64,000 nucleotides of DNA from positions 12,279 through 76,278 of the forward strand of contig JBBDYG010000105.1 in assembly GCA_040901765.1 (NCBI GenBank). Reading direction: 5' to 3'. The DNA comes from JBBDYG01 sp040901765. GTDB lineage: Bacteria > Planctomycetota > Planctomycetia > Pirellulales > Lacipirellulaceae. The translations under genes were made by a program, and so were the position numbers. The notes beneath the pieces were generated by a model. That model was not told the origin of the DNA. It was given only the letters and a program-made list of their open reading frames with translations, and searched no databases. Below, one piece after another: positions 43,935-51,617 of this stretch (within the stretch, counting starts at the first letter, position 1; each line of letters starts with the position of its first letter).

Positions 43935-44495
43935 ATGAGTACGTTTCAGCCCGTGTCCTACGGACCGGTCTTTGAGCCATTATTGGTGGGTGATCGTCGC
44001 CGCGCGCTCGACGCCGGCGATCCAAATCCGACCGTTCAGGAGGCGCTCGAGAAACTGACGCTTGAATCGGCGTTTGCGCATATGCGAATTGTCGATCTCG
44101 ACATGGGCCGTTGCTGCTTGGCGGGCGTGTGGATGATCCATGATTATCTCGATCACTCGCACACGATCAGCCAGGGCGTCGACACGCCTAGCGGCAGCTA
44201 TTGGCACGCGCTGGTGCATCGCTGAGAAGGCGATTACTCGAACGCCAAGTATTGGTTCCGACGGGTTGGAGCGCACCCCGTGTTTGAACCGCTGGCCGAG
44301 CGAGCAACCGCCATCGTTACCAAGTCGAGCGAGCCTGTGCCGAAGTACCTGGCGGGCGGTCAGTGGGAGCCATTCGCATTTGTCGATGCCTGCCAACTGG
44401 CCGTGCAGAACGACACCGGCGCGAGTCTCTGCCGCGCCGTGCAGCAGGCGGAGTGGGAACTGCTGTTCGACCACTCGTACCGCGCGGCCACGTAG
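43935..44495 (+). pseudogene. Conserved hypothetical gene with one in-frame TGA
   Basis: The frame reads without loss from MSTFQPVSYGPVFEPLLVGD to VFEPLAERATAIVTKSSEPV, 187 codons, but has TGA at 44223-44225 in HALVHR-stop-EGDYSNAKYWF. In homologues I recall, this place reads HRREGD-like, so CGA to TGA, a single transition, would explain it. The two halves keep the family features (SAFAHMRIVDLDMGRCCLAG, GVWMIHDYLDHSHTIS, KYWFRRVG). Options are a recent nonsense mutation, a sequencing error or stop readthrough. Codons downstream remain clean, so the change is recent or tolerated. Confidence 0.7.
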
Positions 44496-44577
44496 GTCAG
44501 GCTGTGCCTGACAAATATCGGCGGTTACGTTTACGCAGGGGCAGGGCAGGTCAGGCAGGAAAGCCTAACCTACGGAC
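44493..44577. repeat. Family C repeat upstream of tpx
   Basis: GTAGGTCAGGCTGTGCCTGAC on the left, GCAGGTCAGGC and GGAAAGCCTAACCTACGG on the right. It begins at the end of the interrupted gene, and with the copy at 45203-45303 it brackets the tpx gene. Confidence 0.85.
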
Positions 44578-44678
44578 CACCTTGCGTGGCGGCCCCGAAC
44601 GGGGATACTATTTGGTCCCACTGGCACCCGATTGAAGGTGCCCCGACCCCGCCATTCACGCTAAGGAGACCTTCCCAT

Positions 44679-45197
44679 ATGTCGCGCAAGGGTGCAGTTA
44701 CGTTTAAGGGCAATCCGATGACCCTGGCCGGCCAAGAAGTGAAAACCGGCCAGTCCGCGCCGGACTTCAAACTTCATTACTTCGAGGGGGGCCTCAAGAC
44801 CCTTTCGCTGGCCGATCTCAAGGGCAAGCCGACGATTTTAAGCGTGGTGCCGTCGCTCGATACGCCTGTTTGCGCCACGCAGACAAAGAAATTCAACGAC
44901 CAGCTAAGCGCCCTGGGCGACAAGGTGAACGCCGTCACCGTGAGCCTCGATCTGCCGTTTGCGATGAATCGCTTTTGCGGCGCCGAGACCATCAAGAACA
45001 TGCGCGTCGGCAGCGACTACCAGGACCGCAACTTCGGTCAGAGCTATGGCACGCTGATCGAAGAACTGAAGATTATGAGCCGCGCCGTGTTCGTGCTCGA
45101 CAAGGATGGCAAGGTGGCTTATGCCGAATACGTCCCCGAAGTCGCCAGCGAGCCGAATTACGAAGCGGCCATGACCGCCCTCAAAGGGCAGTTGTAA
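44679..45197 (+). CDS. tpx: Thiol peroxidase (atypical 2-Cys peroxiredoxin)
   Basis: 172 residues; an AAGGAG site precedes the ATG. Reduces hydrogen peroxide and organic hydroperoxides with thioredoxin. The peroxidatic Cys65 lies in VVPSLDTPVCATQTKKF with Thr62, and the resolving Cys100 in NRFCGAETIKN, spaced as in the Tpx family (about 35 residues). The DYQDRNFGQSYGTLIEELKI stretch and Arg in IMSRAVFVLDKDG complete the active site. Flanked on both sides by family C repeats. Confidence 0.95.
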   Translation: MSRKGAVTFKGNPMTLAGQEVKTGQSAPDFKLHYFEGGLKTLSLADLKGKPTILSVVPSLDTPVCATQTKKFNDQLSALGDKVNAVTVSLDLPFAMNRFCGAETIKNMRVGSDYQDRNFGQSYGTLIEELKIMSRAVFVLDKDGKVAYAEYVPEVASEPNYEAAMTALKGQL

Positions 45198-45202
45198 TTC
45201 CG

Positions 45203-45303
45203 TAGGTCAGGCTGTGCCTGACGAGCCTGGAGTCAGGCACAGCCTGACCTAGGAGCTTTCTTGCCTGACTAGCCGAAATGTCAGGCAAGAAAGCCTGACC
45301 TAC
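45203..45303. repeat. Family C repeat downstream of tpx
   Basis: Four small palindromes: TCAGGCTGTGCCTGA, TCAGGCACAGCCTGA, then TTGCCTGA and TCAGGCAAGAAAGCCTGACC, ending CCTACG. It resembles the copies at 7258 and 40650 but has an additional AAGAAA loop variant also present upstream of tpx. Confidence 0.88.
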
Positions 45304-45342
45304 GCTTTAACTCCCCTCCCCGATTCGTACTCGAGATTGGCA

Positions 45343-46866
45343 ATGGCACGACTGATCGCAATTATCGTGGTTCTGGTCGCTTTGGCGTTTGCGATTCGCT
45401 ACTTCGTCAGCGATGACGCGGCGGCGGACGGTCCCGCCGATGGTGCCCCAGCGGGTGTGGCCGAGAATCCGTCAATCACGATCGGCGAGCCGACCATTGA
45501 AGGCCCATCGCTGGGCGGCCCGTCACTTGAAGGCCCGTCGCTCGGCCTCGCTTCGGATGCGTCGGCGGCCGAGGTTCCTGTGGTCGAGCCGGACGCGACC
45601 GAACCGGTGGAAGCGCCAACAACGACGGTGGCAATCGTTTCGCCAACGCCGCCCGCCAGCGACGCGACCGAGGAAGTCATGCTCGGCAATGATGAACTGC
45701 TATCCGGCATCCCCGGCGAAGGCTCGCTCACGCTCGAGCAGATCACCGCTTGGCTGGACGACCCGCAGAATCACGTTCCGCTGAAGCCCCGGTTGCCGCT
45801 GGGGTTGGCGGCCGGCGAGAGCCAGATTGTCGGCCTGAACGAAAACCCGATGACCCGCGCCAAGATTGAATTGGGCCGCCAGCTTTTCATCGACCCGCGG
45901 CTGAGTGCCGACGGTACGATTAGCTGTGCGAGTTGCCACGACCCCGATACGGGCTACGCCAGCGACACTACCTTTGGCGTGGGCGTGAAGGGGCAGGAAG
46001 GCAACCGCAATTCGCCCACCGCCTACAACCGCATCCTCAGTGGCTTGCAGTTCTGGGACGGGCGGGCTCCGACGCTTGAAGAGCAGGCCAAGGGCCCGAT
46101 CGCCAATCCTATCGAGATGTCCAACACCCACGACGTTTGCGTGACAACGATCGGCGATATTCCCGGTTACGCCGTCCAGTTTGAGAAGCTGTTTAGCGAC
46201 GGCCCGAACATCGACAACATCGCCCGGGCAATTGCAACCTTCGAGCGAGCCATCGTCACCGGCCCGTCGCCTTGGGATCACTACGAGCAACTGCGCAGTT
46301 TCGAGAAGGCGTACGAAGCCGATCTCGAAGACCTGGAGTACCTCAAGGAAGAAGACCCCGACTTGTACGACGAGTACCTGGCACTGAAGAAAGCGTCCGA
46401 CGAGAATCCGATCGACGAATCGGCCAAGCGCGGTGGCGAGTTGTTCTTTAGCGACAAAGCCGGCTGCACCCAGTGCCACGTCGGGGCGAACTACACCGAC
46501 GAGAAGTACCACAACCTGGGCGTCGGCATGGCGGCAGAGGAGCCTGATGTCGGCCGTCATTCCGAAACAAAAGACGAAAAAGACATGGGTGCCTTTAAGA
46601 CCCCGACGATTCGCAACGTCGCGCAAACCGCGCCCTACATGCACGACGGATCGCAGAAGACGCTCGAAGACGTGGTCGAGTGGTACGTTAAGGGGGGCCA
46701 TCCGAATCCTCACTTGAGCGACAAGATCAAGAAGCTCGCGCTGACAGATCAAGAGAAAGCGGACTTGGTAGCCTTCATGAAGGCCCTCACCGGACCGCTC
46801 CCCAAGGTCGAACGCCTGCGACTGCCCGATTCATCGGAGGTGGCACATGATCCGCCCAGCAATTAG
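45343..46866 (+). CDS. Di-haem cytochrome c peroxidase family protein
   Basis: 507 residues from the ATG at 45343; a TTG two codons upstream is possible. N-terminal membrane anchor (LIAIIVVLVALAFAIRYFV), a 100-residue Glu/Pro/Ser-rich linker, then two haem-binding CxxCH motifs: ISCASCHDPDTGYASD and GCTQCHVGANYTDEKYHNLG. PTAYNRILSGLQFWDGRAPT and RNVAQTAPYMHDGSQKTLED are typical of bacterial cytochrome c peroxidase/MauG proteins. It reduces hydrogen peroxide to water using periplasmic electrons. A charged insert (DLEDLEYLKEEDPDLYDEY) lies before the second haem. The stop lies inside the next gene's start region (20-nt overlap). Confidence 0.92.
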   Translation: MARLIAIIVVLVALAFAIRYFVSDDAAADGPADGAPAGVAENPSITIGEPTIEGPSLGGPSLEGPSLGLASDASAAEVPVVEPDATEPVEAPTTTVAIVSPTPPASDATEEVMLGNDELLSGIPGEGSLTLEQITAWLDDPQNHVPLKPRLPLGLAAGESQIVGLNENPMTRAKIELGRQLFIDPRLSADGTISCASCHDPDTGYASDTTFGVGVKGQEGNRNSPTAYNRILSGLQFWDGRAPTLEEQAKGPIANPIEMSNTHDVCVTTIGDIPGYAVQFEKLFSDGPNIDNIARAIATFERAIVTGPSPWDHYEQLRSFEKAYEADLEDLEYLKEEDPDLYDEYLALKKASDENPIDESAKRGGELFFSDKAGCTQCHVGANYTDEKYHNLGVGMAAEEPDVGRHSETKDEKDMGAFKTPTIRNVAQTAPYMHDGSQKTLEDVVEWYVKGGHPNPHLSDKIKKLALTDQEKADLVAFMKALTGPLPKVERLRLPDSSEVAHDPPSN

Positions 46867-47164
46867 CTACCCGCATGTCACCGTCGGTGCCGATGGTGTG
46901 GCGCGCATCGACGACACACGGTACAAAGTCGCGCACCTCGCCGGTGAGCACTACCACTACGGCTGGACTGCGGAAGAGTTGCTGCGCCAGCACCCAGACC
47001 TGCGCCCCGAAGAGATATATGGGGCGTTGACTTACTTTTACGATCATTACCAGGAAATGGTGGACCAGCTTGTTAAAAACGGCGAATCTGATTCAAGCCC
47101 TCCTCTGACGGCGAATCTAACTCGGGAGGAACTACTTCAACGACGCAACGCCGGAGCGCCGTAG
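46847..47164 (+). CDS. DUF433 family antitoxin
   Basis: 105 residues; GGAGG precedes the ATG. The first 70 residues are a typical DUF433 winged-helix/MerR-like domain: DGVARIDDTRYKVAHLAGEH, GWTAEELLRQHPDLRPEEIY, GALTYFYDHYQEMVD. A Ser/Thr-rich tail with LTREELLQRRNAGAP follows, probably the toxin-binding end. It overlaps the peroxidase gene by 20 nt, so it is expressed with a housekeeping stress gene, and is followed at once by a PIN-like protein gene, giving the classical DUF433/DUF5615 pair. Confidence 0.88.
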   Translation: MIRPAISYPHVTVGADGVARIDDTRYKVAHLAGEHYHYGWTAEELLRQHPDLRPEEIYGALTYFYDHYQEMVDQLVKNGESDSSPPLTANLTREELLQRRNAGAP

Positions 47165-47515
47165 ATGGGTCTGTCTTTGTATATGGATGTCCATGTTCCG
47201 ATGGCCATCACGGCAGGCCTCCGCTCGAGAGGAATTGACGTCCTTACCAGTCAAGAAGATGGAACGCGTCGATTCTCGGATGAGAAACTACTCGATCGAA
47301 GCACATCCTTCAGTCGATTGCTATTCTCGCAAGACAGCGATTGCCTCCGACTTGCAGCGAATCGGCAACAACTTGGCATTGATTTCTGCGGTGTTGCTTT
47401 TGCTCCGCAGGAAGAAATGAGCATCGGCAAACTAATTGATGATCTCGAACTAGTCGCCGAATGCTACACGTCGGGTGAAGTTCTCAATCGCGTAATTTAT
47501 CTTCCGCTGAAATAG
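47165..47515 (+). CDS. DUF5615 PIN-like toxin
   Basis: 116 residues. Starts at the base after the DUF433 stop. DUF5615 proteins have a PIN-like nuclease fold: MDVHVPMAITAGLRSRGIDV with an early Asp, TSQEDGTRRFSDEKLLDRS and LLFSQDSDCLRLAA with acidic residues in the expected strands. RNase activity is inferred from the family. The last 32 nt overlap the end of fxsA on the opposite strand, so transcription of one would oppose the other. Confidence 0.85.
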   Translation: MGLSLYMDVHVPMAITAGLRSRGIDVLTSQEDGTRRFSDEKLLDRSTSFSRLLFSQDSDCLRLAANRQQLGIDFCGVAFAPQEEMSIGKLIDDLELVAECYTSGEVLNRVIYLPLK

Positions 47516-47978
47516 CCGCGGGCACGTCACTCGACTGTGTTTCCGTCACCTTCACGTCGATAATTCGATCGCGTGCCGCAGGTCCATTGGTCCAGGTCAT
47601 TGCATGGACGCGACCTTGGAAGTGGCGGGCGACGCCGCGCCGCAGCAGTACCTTCACACCCGCACGCACCGGCGGCACCAGCAATGCGAAAGCGGCAACG
47701 TCGGTCAGGATGCCCGGCAGGATGAGCAGCACGGCAGCGGTGAGAATCAGCACCCCGTCCAACAGTGTGTCGGCAGGCCTGCTGTCCGGACCCAATTCCC
47801 GCTCCAGGCGGTCAAGCGCAACTCTGCCTTGCCAGCGGAATAGTACTGATCCCAGGATGCCCGCCGCCAGCAGCAATCCGATCGTCGCCAGCAACCCAAT
47901 GCGTGTCGCCAGCCAGTACAGCGCCACGCTCTCGGCGACTGCCAATAGTAGAAACAGGACTAAAACGTATCGCAGCAT
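47484..47978 (-). CDS. fxsA: FxsA family membrane protein
   Basis: 164 residues from the ATG at 47978 (MLRYVLVLFLLLAVAESVAL). FxsA domain with four membrane segments in the first 110 residues: LVLFLLLAVAESVALYWLAT, IGLLATIGLLLAAGILGSVL, LLDGVLILTAAVLLILPGIL and DVAAFALLVPPVRAGV. The motif GVLILTAAVLLILPGILTD is the family hallmark. E. coli FxsA suppresses F exclusion of phage T7; its normal role is unclear. The acidic, hydrophilic tail is short. It converges on and overlaps the DUF5615 gene by 32 nt. Confidence 0.88.
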   Translation of the reverse strand: MLRYVLVLFLLLAVAESVALYWLATRIGLLATIGLLLAAGILGSVLFRWQGRVALDRLERELGPDSRPADTLLDGVLILTAAVLLILPGILTDVAAFALLVPPVRAGVKVLLRRGVARHFQGRVHAMTWTNGPAARDRIIDVKVTETQSSDVPAAISAEDKLRD

Positions 47979-48051
47979 GAGTTGATAAATCCGGGGACAG
48001 CCTGAATTGCACAATTGTTGCCCATCGCGCCGCTTCCGGCTAGGCTGGCCA

Positions 48052-48073
48052 TAAAATATACGCCTGTACATAA
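48052..48073 (+). promoter_or_regulatory. TACGCCTGT motif upstream of the radical SAM gene
   Basis: Sequence ATATACGCCTGTACATAATA ends about 10 nt before the ATG. It nearly matches ATGTACGCCTGTTTACACTA in front of the SLOG gene. It can be read as an extended -10 box (TGTACATAAT) or as a regulator site. Confidence 0.35.
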
Positions 48074-48081
48074 TAAGGGAC

Positions 48082-49158
48082 ATGGACACTCCACTTCCCC
48101 ATCGTGGCCGCGGCGCGCAGGTCCAACCGGCAAACCGCTACATCGCTACGCAGATGGTGCAAGACTTGGAGCACGTCGAGGGCGACGAGGAGTATCTGGC
48201 CGCACTGGGCCGTCCCCCGACCGAATATTTTTCCGACGAGTCGCAAACAATTATCAGCCAGAACGACAGCCCCGACATTTCTTTCCGCTACAGCCTCAAT
48301 CCCTATCGCGGTTGCCTGCACGGGTGTAGTTATTGCTATGCCCGGCCGACGCACGAATATCTGGGACTCAGCGCGGGACTCGACTTCGAGACGAAGGTTT
48401 TTGTAAAGCACCGAGCACCGGAACTCTTTCGCGAGTGGCTCGCGCGACCGAAGTGGCAGCCGGAGGAAATCGTCTTCTCCGGCGTCACCGATTGCTACCA
48501 GCCCGCCGAGCGCGAGTTCCGCCTCACTCGCGGCTGTCTCGAAGTCGCGGCCGAGTGTCGCCAGCCGATCGGCATCATCACAAAAAACGCACTGGTGACC
48601 CGCGACCTCGATCACTTATCGCAACTTGCGGCCCACAGCGCAGTGCGGGTGGCGGTTTCGATTACGACCCTCGATGAGGATTTGGCGCGCCACATGGAGC
48701 CTCGCACCAGTACACCAACCGCTCGATTGCGGGCGATTTCGCAACTTGCCGCGGCCGGCGTTCCGGCCGTGGTCATGGTCGCCCCGGTGATTCCGGGTCT
48801 CAACGACCACGAAATCCCCGCCATCCTATCGGCTGCGCGCGAGGCGGGAGCAACTGCCGCAGGCCATGTCTTATTGCGACTGCCATTGGCGGTCAAAGAT
48901 GTATTCCTCAATTGGCTCATGCACTCCTACCCCGACCGAGCGAGCAAGGTGGAATCGTTCATTCGTTCGACGCGCGGTGGCAAGGTAAATGAATCGAAGT
49001 TCGGGGCGCGAATGCGCGGCACGGGCGCAATGGCCGAGCAGATCGATCAGACCTTTCGACTTTTCTTCCGTAAGTTGGGCTTCGAGAAAATGGCTTCGCT
49101 CAACGCGGCGGCGTTTCGACCGCCACGTCCTACGACCGGCCAACTCGAGTTGTTCTGA
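48082..49158 (+). CDS. PA0069-family radical SAM protein (SplB-like)
   Basis: 358 residues. The iron-sulfur site is CxxxCxxC at Cys78, Cys82 and Cys85 in NPYRGCLHGCSYCYARPTH. The barrel follows the PA0069/SPL-like pattern: FSGVTDCYQPAEREFRLTRG, LEVAAECRQPIGIITKN, HLSQLAAHSAVRVAVSITTL, PGLNDHEIPAILSAAREAGA and a C-terminal VNESKFGARMRGTGAMAEQI. Members of this family resemble spore photoproduct lyase and are often linked with DNA repair; the substrate is not proven. A terminator follows directly. Upstream motif shared with the SLOG gene. Confidence 0.92.
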   Translation: MDTPLPHRGRGAQVQPANRYIATQMVQDLEHVEGDEEYLAALGRPPTEYFSDESQTIISQNDSPDISFRYSLNPYRGCLHGCSYCYARPTHEYLGLSAGLDFETKVFVKHRAPELFREWLARPKWQPEEIVFSGVTDCYQPAEREFRLTRGCLEVAAECRQPIGIITKNALVTRDLDHLSQLAAHSAVRVAVSITTLDEDLARHMEPRTSTPTARLRAISQLAAAGVPAVVMVAPVIPGLNDHEIPAILSAAREAGATAAGHVLLRLPLAVKDVFLNWLMHSYPDRASKVESFIRSTRGGKVNESKFGARMRGTGAMAEQIDQTFRLFFRKLGFEKMASLNAAAFRPPRPTTGQLELF

Positions 49159-49159
49159 A

Positions 49160-49834
49160 TCAATATCCCCCTCCCCCGTCCTCTCGGGAGGGGGTTCCCT
49201 TTTTTCTAGGCAGCCAATGTCGCACTGTTACAAGCAGCAGCACCGGCACGACCACCGAAAGAAACAGCGCCATTGTGATCCATTCGTTGGCCGCGGCGAA
49301 ATCGCCCAATGTGCAAAAGATGAGCGAGCAGATCAGATTGCCGGCGGCGACCACCGCCAAAAACGGCCACCAGGGCGTACGCGTCATCCCGGCGACAATC
49401 ACGCTCGCTTCGGCCAAAATAGGCATCGGTCGGGTCACGAGTAGTACCCACAAACCGTGGCGACTTCCGGCGGCATCGAGGTCGGTTAAATCCCGACGGC
49501 TGACAAAACGGGTCAACATCGGACGACCGCCGTACCGGCCCAACGCGAAGCCAATCGTCGAACCCAACATCAAGCCGAGCCATGTGATGCCAACCGCGGG
49601 AAGCGTTCCAAGCTGTGCGCCGGCGAGGGTCATCACCGGTCCCGAGGGAACGGGTAAAAGCAGGTCGGCCGCCAGAACGCCGATTACGACCACCGAAAGC
49701 ACAGCATCAGGTGGCGGCGAAGCTCCCCAACGGGCGATGTCGTCGGCCAGAAGTTGGCCCCACGCGGCGGCCACCAACAGCGGCACGGCCAGCAAAAACG
49801 CTACCACCGCCACCAGTCGAACCCATTGTTGCAT
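49160..49834 (-). CDS. VTT-domain (DedA/TVP38-like) membrane protein
   Basis: 224 residues, five to six membrane helices: LVAVVAFLLAVPLLVAAAWG, VLSVVVIGVLAADLLLPVPS, GITWLGLMLGSTIGFALGRY, PFLAVVAAGNLICSLIFC and WITMALFLSVVVPVLLLVTV. LLLPVPSGPVMTLAGAQLG, GLMLGSTIGFALGRYGG and RPMPILAEASVIVAGMTR are the VTT/SNARE-associated signature with the re-entrant loops and key Arg residues. Such proteins act as lipid scramblases or membrane transporters in the inner membrane. The last 10 residues overlap a terminator hairpin on the other strand. Confidence 0.9.
   Translation of the reverse strand: MQQWVRLVAVVAFLLAVPLLVAAAWGQLLADDIARWGASPPPDAVLSVVVIGVLAADLLLPVPSGPVMTLAGAQLGTLPAVGITWLGLMLGSTIGFALGRYGGRPMLTRFVSRRDLTDLDAAGSRHGLWVLLVTRPMPILAEASVIVAGMTRTPWWPFLAVVAAGNLICSLIFCTLGDFAAANEWITMALFLSVVVPVLLLVTVRHWLPRKKGTPSREDGGGGY
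49167..49207 (+). terminator. Terminator of the radical SAM gene
   Basis: CCCCCTCCC with GGGAGGGGG forms a strong stem around CCGTCCTCTC, followed after TTCCC by TTTTTT. It lies inside the 3' end of the convergent VTT gene. Confidence 0.75.
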
Positions 49835-49959
49835 TCACTCCGCTCCCACCGCAGGGAAGAATTTGACCCGGCGACCGGGTATCTTATGGTTACTCGGATA
49901 GTGCGCGCGCCGGACCGCTCCACGCGCCGAACCTGTACTTGATCGTGGATCAAAGCACC

Positions 49960-51012
49960 ATGCCCCGCAAGCGCCCCACGCTACGTGGAATAATTTCTGT
50001 TGTCCTGTCCGTGCTCTTTCTCGCCGCAGTGGCGACGTCACTATTGGCTCAATCGTCCGCGCCGACGCAAGCGCTGCAGCGGCTGACGAATGATTTGGCT
50101 TTGCAGCTTGACCTCACTTATCGCCACGACTTGCCGGCCCATCGCGAGCGCTATGATGAAATGGCGGCCGCGCTGAACGCCTGGAACCGTTCGCGGCGCA
50201 CCGATGCCGACTACGCGCAGATGGCCCAGTGGCTGCGGTTGGCGATTCGCGAATCGATGCCGGGCACCAGCCAACCGCTTCCCGCGCCGCCGAACTTCGC
50301 CGCGCCCCGACCGGTCGTGGCCGAATTGCCCGCGCCACGAAAAGCGGTGCCGCCGCGGAAGACGGTGGTGGTTGAGCCCCGGGTTCCGCTACCGCCGGTT
50401 GCCGTTAAGCCAATTCCAATGCCGCCGACCGTAGCCAAAAAGCCAGCGCCGCGGGACTTTTGGAGCAATCACCCCGCCGCTCGACCGCTCGATACGAGCA
50501 ACCCGTTCCGCGACGATCCCACACCTGAGCCGCGGCCGGAGCCTGCGTCCATTGCCGTCGCCGCACCACCTGCCAAACGAGCGGCCGAACTACCGGCTGT
50601 ACGCACTGCGATGCGATTGCCGGTGATCGAAGCCAACGAAGTCGCGGTGAACTTACCGGAGCTTGCCGCTCGCATTGATGGCTACAACCAGGCGTTGCGA
50701 CGTATCGAAGCCGCAGTGATCGCCGCCGATCGGGCCGACGCGCGCGAACTGGCAAAGCTGCTAGCCCAACTCGAACAACTCGATGACGAGCGAGATTTTA
50801 TCGATCTTTACGTGGTCGGCCTCACGCCCCAAGAGCGCGAATCCACCCCTAAAACCGATTCGGCCGACGCATCGCTCAGTTTGATCGAAGAGAAGGTCAC
50901 CGATCGAATCAATTCGCCCGCGGCGACGAGCAATTCTGCGGAGCGCGACATCCTGAAAGCCCTTCTGCAGAAGCTCGCCCAGTTGCAACGGAAACTTCCG
51001 GAGAATCCGTAA
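49960..51012 (+). CDS. Secreted Pro-rich protein of unknown function
   Basis: 350 residues from the ATG at 49960; a TTG seven codons upstream is in the same frame. Signal sequence (GIISVVLSVLFLAAVATSLL). A helical segment (LTNDLALQLDLTYRHDLPAH) is followed by about 130 residues rich in Pro, Ala, Lys and Arg, then a second helical part (VNLPELAARIDGYNQALRRI, LAKLLAQLEQLDDERDFIDL) and a tail LQKLAQLQRKLP. Probably periplasmic and partly disordered; coiled-coil ends. No family recognised. Convergent with the small basic protein gene. Confidence 0.7.
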   Translation: MPRKRPTLRGIISVVLSVLFLAAVATSLLAQSSAPTQALQRLTNDLALQLDLTYRHDLPAHRERYDEMAAALNAWNRSRRTDADYAQMAQWLRLAIRESMPGTSQPLPAPPNFAAPRPVVAELPAPRKAVPPRKTVVVEPRVPLPPVAVKPIPMPPTVAKKPAPRDFWSNHPAARPLDTSNPFRDDPTPEPRPEPASIAVAAPPAKRAAELPAVRTAMRLPVIEANEVAVNLPELAARIDGYNQALRRIEAAVIAADRADARELAKLLAQLEQLDDERDFIDLYVVGLTPQERESTPKTDSADASLSLIEEKVTDRINSPAATSNSAERDILKALLQKLAQLQRKLPENP

Positions 51013-51048
51013 ACCGCTCTCGCGAGTACGACGCCCCGCAACGCGGCC

Positions 51049-51312
51049 TCACTTCTTACCGGCGGCAGGGGCTTTACCGGCCGCAGGCGCCTTGCCCGCG
51101 GCAGGCGCTGCAGCGCCCTCATCGTCCTTCTTCTCCTTCTTTTTCTTCTTCAGCGTCAGTTTGCGCACGCGGACTTTGGGCAGCCCAAACGGCGACGTCT
51201 CGTCGGTGAACTTTTCTGAGTCCTTCAGCTTGAGTATCCGCTCGACCCGCGTCAGAACGCTGCGATTGGACGAAGTGCCCCGCTTAATGCGGAGGGTCTT
51301 GTCGATAGTCAT
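51049..51312 (-). CDS. Small basic protein, TIGR04137 family
   Basis: 87 residues from the ATG at 51312, preceded by CGGGAGAGACC. The first 60 residues match the Chlamydiae/Verrucomicrobia/Planctomycetes small basic protein: MTIDKTLRIKRGTSSNRSVL, TRVERILKLKDSEKF and SPFGLPKVRVRKLTLKKKKK. The family is limited to the PVC group; its function is unknown, and its charge and conservation suggest a nucleic-acid or ribosome partner. The C-terminus is extended by repeats of AAPAAGK. An upstream frame extension was dropped. Confidence 0.9.
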   Translation of the reverse strand: MTIDKTLRIKRGTSSNRSVLTRVERILKLKDSEKFTDETSPFGLPKVRVRKLTLKKKKKEKKDDEGAAAPAAGKAPAAGKAPAAGKK

Positions 51313-51437
51313 GGTCTCTCCCGAGAATTCTGCAAACAGGAGCGGCCTCACCGCGTCCCGGAGGTGGCAATTGCAAGACCCGTCAGTATACGGGGCGGGA
51401 GGAAGGGCTTCAACCGTGCGGAGGCACTACCATCCGG

Positions 51438-51617
51438 TTACCGGCGTTCCGGTACAGGCAGCCGAAGTGGCTTATCGGAGAGCAAATGCTTCAGCGGCTC
51501 GAACGATCCAGCGGTCGTGTGACTCGTCAGCGGTGTGTTGGAAGGAACCGCGGCTTTCACGTTCACAACCGTTTTGCGACCGGGCACCGTGATCGTGTTC
51601 TCCTCGTTCTCGTTCAT
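51438..51617 (-). CDS. Small 59-residue protein overlapping the DUF6941 stop
   Basis: Below the usual ORF size cut-off. It starts with ATG whose last bases form the TGA of the upstream DUF6941 gene (ATGA), so translation is probably coupled. Sequence features: acidic start MNENEENTITVPGRKTVVNV, then LTSHTTAGSFEPLKHLLSDK and a basic end PVPERR. VPGRKTVVNVKAAVPSN could be two strands. No family known to me. The plus-strand frames over the same bases look random. Confidence 0.5.
   Translation of the reverse strand: MNENEENTITVPGRKTVVNVKAAVPSNTPLTSHTTAGSFEPLKHLLSDKPLRLPVPERR

Noticed and set aside
44223..44258. Selenocysteine at the in-frame TGA of the conserved gene
   Set aside because: The expected residue is Arg rather than Cys, and only a weak GGCG/CGCC stem follows; CGA to TGA is simpler.
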